Of a stretch of DNA of 64,000 nt, positions 60,622 to 64,000 are shown one piece after another (the stretch's first letter is position 1; each line of letters opens with the position of its first letter). Source of the DNA: Pseudogemmobacter sp044142105 (GTDB lineage Bacteria > Pseudomonadota > Alphaproteobacteria > Rhodobacterales > Rhodobacteraceae); assembly GCF_044142105.1 (NCBI RefSeq), contig NZ_JBGTYM010000001.1:1-64000 (forward strand), in the 5' to 3' direction. Below the pieces are notes generated by a model. That model was not told the DNA's origin. It saw only the letters and a list, made by a program, of their open reading frames with translations, and did not search any database. Position numbers and translations under genes: made by a program.

Positions 60622-61077
60622 CTACCGCCCGGCCGGGTTCTTCTCCAGCGCTTCGGCGCGGGCGATGGGCATCTTGTCGATGGAATTGACGATCTCGCGC
60701 CCTTCCCAGGGCAGGGGTTTGCGGATCGAGGGCTTCCAGTCCTTGTCCATCACCACGAGCGAGAAGCCGCGTGGGCGCAGTTTCAGGCGCAGCGCCGAGG
60801 GGGTGGCCGGGTCGGTATCGGTGATCAGGATCACGTCGCGCGCGGCGAGATCGTCATAGGAGCGGGAGAGAAGTTCCATCTGGCGGATGTAATTGGGATC
60901 CCGCGGGTTGTCGGCAAAGACGATCACCGGGCGACGCAGGAAGAGATAGTCGGCCTCGACCACCTCTGCGGCGGGAATGGGAACGAAATCGGGGGGCTCT
61001 TCGGCCCCGGCAACACGAGCGAACGGCGCAAGCGCCGTGAGGAACAGAAACGGTCGGCGGTGCAGGCGGAACTCCAT
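60622..61077 (-). CDS. DUF4174 domain protein, exported
   Basis: This 151-residue protein has a signal-like N-terminus (RPFLFLTALAPFARVAGA) and a mature domain with LFLRRPVIVFADNPRDPNYIRQ, ITDTDPATPSALRLKLRPRGFSLVVMDKDW and PWEGREIVNSIDKMPIARAE, the DUF4174 pattern, a thioredoxin-like fold without the CxxC pair. Function unknown. ATG 61077 follows GAGGGAC; an ATG three codons upstream is possible. It lies antisense between pccA and the mutase gene. Confidence 0.82.
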   Translation of the reverse strand: MEFRLHRRPFLFLTALAPFARVAGAEEPPDFVPIPAAEVVEADYLFLRRPVIVFADNPRDPNYIRQMELLSRSYDDLAARDVILITDTDPATPSALRLKLRPRGFSLVVMDKDWKPSIRKPLPWEGREIVNSIDKMPIARAEALEKNPAGR

Positions 61078-61159
61078 GTCCCTCATATAGGGCAGTCCGC
61101 GGCAAAGCCCAAGCAGGGACGGCATTGGCCCATGCCGCCCAAGGGGATGTGAGGGAAAG

Positions 61160-63283
61160 ATGACGGACAAGACCACCTGGGAGAAGCTGGCGTCGAAAGA
61201 GCTGAAGGGGGCATCACCCGACAGCCTGACCTGGGACACGCTGGAGGGGATCGCGGTCAAGCCGCTTTATACCGCCGAGGATGTGCAGGGCCTGCCGCAG
61301 ATGGGCGAGCTGCCGGGCGTCGCGCCCTTCACCCGCGGGGTGCGGGCGACGATGTATGCCGGGCGTCCCTGGACGATCCGGCAATATGCGGGGTTTTCCA
61401 CGGCCGAGGAATCGAACGCCTTTTATTGCAAGGCTTTGGCGGCGGGGCAGCAGGGTGTGTCGGTCGCCTTCGACCTGGCGACGCATCGGGGCTATGACAG
61501 CGACCATCCGCGCGTGGTGGGCGATGTGGGCAAGGCGGGCGTTGCGATCGATTCCGTCGAGGACATGAAGATCCTCTTCGACGGTATCCCGCTGGAAAAG
61601 ATCAGCGTCTCCATGACGATGAATGGCGCGGTGATCCCGATCCTGGCGAATTTCATCGTCACGGGCGAGGAACAGGGCGTGTCGCGGGCCGACCTGTCGG
61701 GCACGATCCAGAACGACATCCTGAAAGAGTTCATGGTGCGGAACACCTATATCTTCCCGCCCGAACCCAGCATGCGGATCATCGCCGACATCATCGAATA
61801 TACTTCGAAAGAGATGCCCAAGTTCAACTCGATCTCGATCTCCGGCTATCACATGCAGGAGGCGGGGGCGAACCTGGTGCAGGAGCTGGCCTATACGCTG
61901 GCCGATGGGCGGGAATATGTGCGGGCGGCGATCGCGCGAGGCATGAATGTCGATGATTTCGCCGGGCGCCTGTCGTTCTTCTTCGCCATTGGCATGAACT
62001 TCTTCATGGAGGCGGCGAAGCTGCGTGCGGCGCGGATGCTGTGGACGCGGATCATGCAGGAATTCAAGCCGCAGAAGCCGGGCAGCCTGATGCTGCGGAC
62101 CCATTGCCAGACTTCGGGCGTCAGCCTGCAGGAGCAGGACCCCTATAACAACGTCATCCGTACCGCTTATGAGGCGATGGCGGCGGCCTTGGGCGGTACC
62201 CAGTCGCTGCACACCAACGCGCTGGACGAGGCGATTGCCCTGCCGACGGAATTCTCGGCCCGCATCGCGCGGAACACCCAGTTGATCCTTCAGGAAGAGA
62301 CCGGGATCACCCATGTCATCGACCCGCTGGCGGGATCCTATTACGTCGAAAGCCTGACGGCGGAACTGGCGGAAAAGGCCTGGGCGCTGATCGAGGAGGT
62401 CGAGGCGATGGGGGGCATGACCAAAGCCGTCGCCAGCGGCATGCCGAAACTGCGGATCGAAGAGGCGGCGGCGCGCCGTCAGGCGATGATCGACCGCGGC
62501 ACCGAAGTGATCGTCGGCGTCAACAAATACCGTCTGGCCAAGCAGGACCCGATCGAGATCCTGGATATTGACAACGTCAAGGTTCGGGACGGCCAGATCG
62601 CCCGACTGCAGGCGACCCGGGCGGCCCGCGACGAGGTGGCCTGCCAGGCGGCGCTGGCCGAAGTGACGCGGCGTGCCGAACAGGGCGGAAATCTTCTGGA
62701 GGCGGCGGTCGAAGCCGCGCGGGCAAGGGCCACGGTTGGGGAGATCTCGGACGCGATGGAAAAGATCTTTGGCCGCCACAGGGCGGAAGTGAAGACGCTG
62801 GCCGGGGTCTATGGCGCAGCCTATGAGGGCGATGCGGGCTTTGCCCAGATCCAGAAGGATGTCGAGGCCTTTGCCGAGGCCGAGGGACGTCGCCCGCGCA
62901 TGCTGGTGGTGAAGATGGGGCAGGATGGCCATGACCGGGGCGCGAAGGTGATTGCCACGGCCTTTGCCGATATCGGCTTTGACGTCGATGTGGGGCCGCT
63001 GTTCCAGACGCCCGAGGAAGCGGCGCAGGATGCGGTGGACAATGACGTGCATGTCATCGGCATCTCGTCCCAGGCGGCGGGGCACAAGACGCTGGCGCCG
63101 AAGCTGATCGAGGCCTTGCGCGAAAAAGGCGCCGGGGAGATTCTGGTGATCTGCGGTGGCGTCATCCCGCAGCAGGATTACGATTTCCTGAAGGCGGCCG
63201 GGGTGAAGGCGATCTTCGGGCCGGGGACCAATATTCCGGCGGCGGCGAAGGAAATCCTTGACCTGATCCGCATCGCGGGCTGA
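61160..63283 (+). CDS. Methylmalonyl-CoA mutase, single-subunit
   Basis: This 707-residue enzyme uses adenosylcobalamin to convert (R)-methylmalonyl-CoA to succinyl-CoA, finishing propionyl-CoA assimilation. The substrate barrel shows YAGRPWTIRQYAGFSTAEESN, FDLATHRGYDSDHPRV, SISGYHMQEAGA and RTHCQTSGVSLQEQDPYNN. The C-terminal B12 domain has the cobalt ligand His591 in GQDGHDRGAKVIA. It follows pccB and pccA; no methylmalonyl-CoA epimerase is in the window. Locally called scpA, mcm or bhbA. Confidence 0.96.
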   Translation: MTDKTTWEKLASKELKGASPDSLTWDTLEGIAVKPLYTAEDVQGLPQMGELPGVAPFTRGVRATMYAGRPWTIRQYAGFSTAEESNAFYCKALAAGQQGVSVAFDLATHRGYDSDHPRVVGDVGKAGVAIDSVEDMKILFDGIPLEKISVSMTMNGAVIPILANFIVTGEEQGVSRADLSGTIQNDILKEFMVRNTYIFPPEPSMRIIADIIEYTSKEMPKFNSISISGYHMQEAGANLVQELAYTLADGREYVRAAIARGMNVDDFAGRLSFFFAIGMNFFMEAAKLRAARMLWTRIMQEFKPQKPGSLMLRTHCQTSGVSLQEQDPYNNVIRTAYEAMAAALGGTQSLHTNALDEAIALPTEFSARIARNTQLILQEETGITHVIDPLAGSYYVESLTAELAEKAWALIEEVEAMGGMTKAVASGMPKLRIEEAAARRQAMIDRGTEVIVGVNKYRLAKQDPIEILDIDNVKVRDGQIARLQATRAARDEVACQAALAEVTRRAEQGGNLLEAAVEAARARATVGEISDAMEKIFGRHRAEVKTLAGVYGAAYEGDAGFAQIQKDVEAFAEAEGRRPRMLVVKMGQDGHDRGAKVIATAFADIGFDVDVGPLFQTPEEAAQDAVDNDVHVIGISSQAAGHKTLAPKLIEALREKGAGEILVICGGVIPQQDYDFLKAAGVKAIFGPGTNIPAAAKEILDLIRIAG

Positions 63284-63348
63284 GGCGGCGCGGGGGGGGC
63301 TTGGCCCCCCCTATGCCCCGGGCATCTCGGCCAAGGCGAAAGGCCGGA

Positions 63349-63810
63349 TCAGAGGTCGATTTCGCCGTTCGGGCCGGGGCGGGTGATGCCGGGCGGAACG
63401 GGCGGCGCGATCTCCGGTTCCGCGCCGGGCAGGTCGGGCATCGGCGGGGCATCGGCCTTGCGTCGGATCAGGATGTCGCCATTGTCGAGCCGGACCGGCG
63501 CCTCGTAATTGCGCACATTGCCCATCAGCGCGGCCATTTCCTTGACCCAGGGCGTCAACTCCTTCATCGCCGGGCCAAGCGTGTCCATCGCCGCGCCCAT
63601 GTCGTCGAGCGCGGGTTCCATTTCCTTCATCAGCCCGCGCAGCATGAGCTTTGCGCCCTCTTCGAAGAGCGAGCTGTCCTCATCCTCGGGGACGGCATCA
63701 GGTGCAGGATCGGGGATGACGGTCTGGGCGCGCACGGGAAGCGGCGCGGGCAGCGTGACGCCGAAGGTGGCGGCCATAGCAAGGGCGGTGGTAAGGGCGA
63801 TCCGGGCCAT
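63349..63810 (-). CDS. Exported protein of unknown function
   Basis: This 153-residue protein has a signal peptide (about 1-28, ending PVRA). The mature part is Pro/Asp/Glu-rich with a helical middle (GAKLMLRGLMKEMEPALDDMGAAMDTLG) and a proline-rich C-terminus (PPVPPGITRPGPNGEIDL). I recognise no domain. ATG 63810 gives the signal peptide; the longer frame has none. A G/C-rich inverted repeat (63292-63311) lies between it and the mutase gene. Confidence 0.7.
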   Translation of the reverse strand: MARIALTTALAMAATFGVTLPAPLPVRAQTVIPDPAPDAVPEDEDSSLFEEGAKLMLRGLMKEMEPALDDMGAAMDTLGPAMKELTPWVKEMAALMGNVRNYEAPVRLDNGDILIRRKADAPPMPDLPGAEPEIAPPVPPGITRPGPNGEIDL

Positions 63811-63882
63811 GGGGCCTCCTGTCGTCACGGAATTCGATCCCAATATGGGGGCAGGATGTGACGGGCGCAAATCACGCGCGGG

Positions 63883-64000
63883 TCACGCAGGCGGGATCGG
63901 CAGGTCGATGCTGACGGGGAAATGGTCCGAAGCTTGCAGCAGCGCCTCGCGCAGTTCCGGCACGGCGGCGCAGCCGGGATCGTTGAACGGGTGCCAGATG
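63883..64000 (-). CDS. Endonuclease/exonuclease/phosphatase family protein, C-terminal end (partial)
   Basis: Only the last 38 codons lie in the window, ending at TGA 63883-63885. They contain ASDHFPVSIDLPIP, matching the SDHxPV catalytic His motif that ends proteins of the EEP (DNase I-like) superfamily. The gene continues beyond the right edge. No subfamily can be assigned from this fragment. Confidence 0.7.
   Translation of the reverse strand, partial: IWHPFNDPGCAAVPELREALLQASDHFPVSIDLPIPPA

Overview
The window is high-GC DNA from an alphaproteobacterium, most likely a member of the Rhodobacterales (Rhodobacter/Paracoccus-like). This rests on the kinds of genes and signals present: a VPLPA-CTERM protein, an RTX protein with a C-terminal Hint domain, a PccR-type propionyl-CoA regulator with TTTGCAAA operators, putA regulated by an Lrp-type PutR, bioMNY, a choXWV/betI/betA choline locus, and Fnr- and CtrA-like sites. 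No species can be named from this alone.

Layout. 1-2352 looks like the end of an integrated element: a phage-like protein cut by the window edge, a VPLPA-CTERM protein and a P4-type integrase. 2677-6018 is a large secreted-type RTX/Hint protein. 6122-10643 is a polyamine-type ABC transporter operon. 10705-17340 (minus strand) is a housekeeping run: SPOR lipoprotein, D,D-carboxypeptidase, tmk, holB, TatD, an MBL hydrolase and an AEC transporter. A tRNA-Ser(UGA) follows. 18078-21247 carries a reductase, a MarR regulator and a chemoreceptor; 21315-25339 is the divergent putR/putA pair, followed by a rhomboid protease.

26310-28281 is an AT-rich accessory patch: a pseudopilin-like fragment, an orphan lipoprotein, and a broken Rhs tip. 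The tip's HELGH metallopeptidase motif lies behind an in-frame stop codon. 28282-32326 holds suhB-like, DUF1194, ABC-F and DUF1203 genes, followed by a frameshifted AT-rich gene. 33130-36342 carries metR/metF, aroQ and an HpcH/HpaI aldolase; 36415-38346 encodes the biotin ECF transporter bioMNY; 38899-44264 carries gabT, dprA and topA.

44347-50538 is a choline module: choXWV imports choline and betA oxidises it. BetI, encoded between them, probably controls both sides through a palindrome in the divergent promoter. 51238-63283 is a propionyl-CoA assimilation cluster: pccR (with its operators), pccB, pccA and methylmalonyl-CoA mutase. Small lipoproteins and conserved hypothetical genes are interspersed. 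The window ends inside an endonuclease/exonuclease/phosphatase-family gene.

Starts were moved from the longest open frame to a downstream codon wherever a ribosome binding site, a signal peptide or family length argued for it. All functional calls come from reading motifs by eye; no database search was run.
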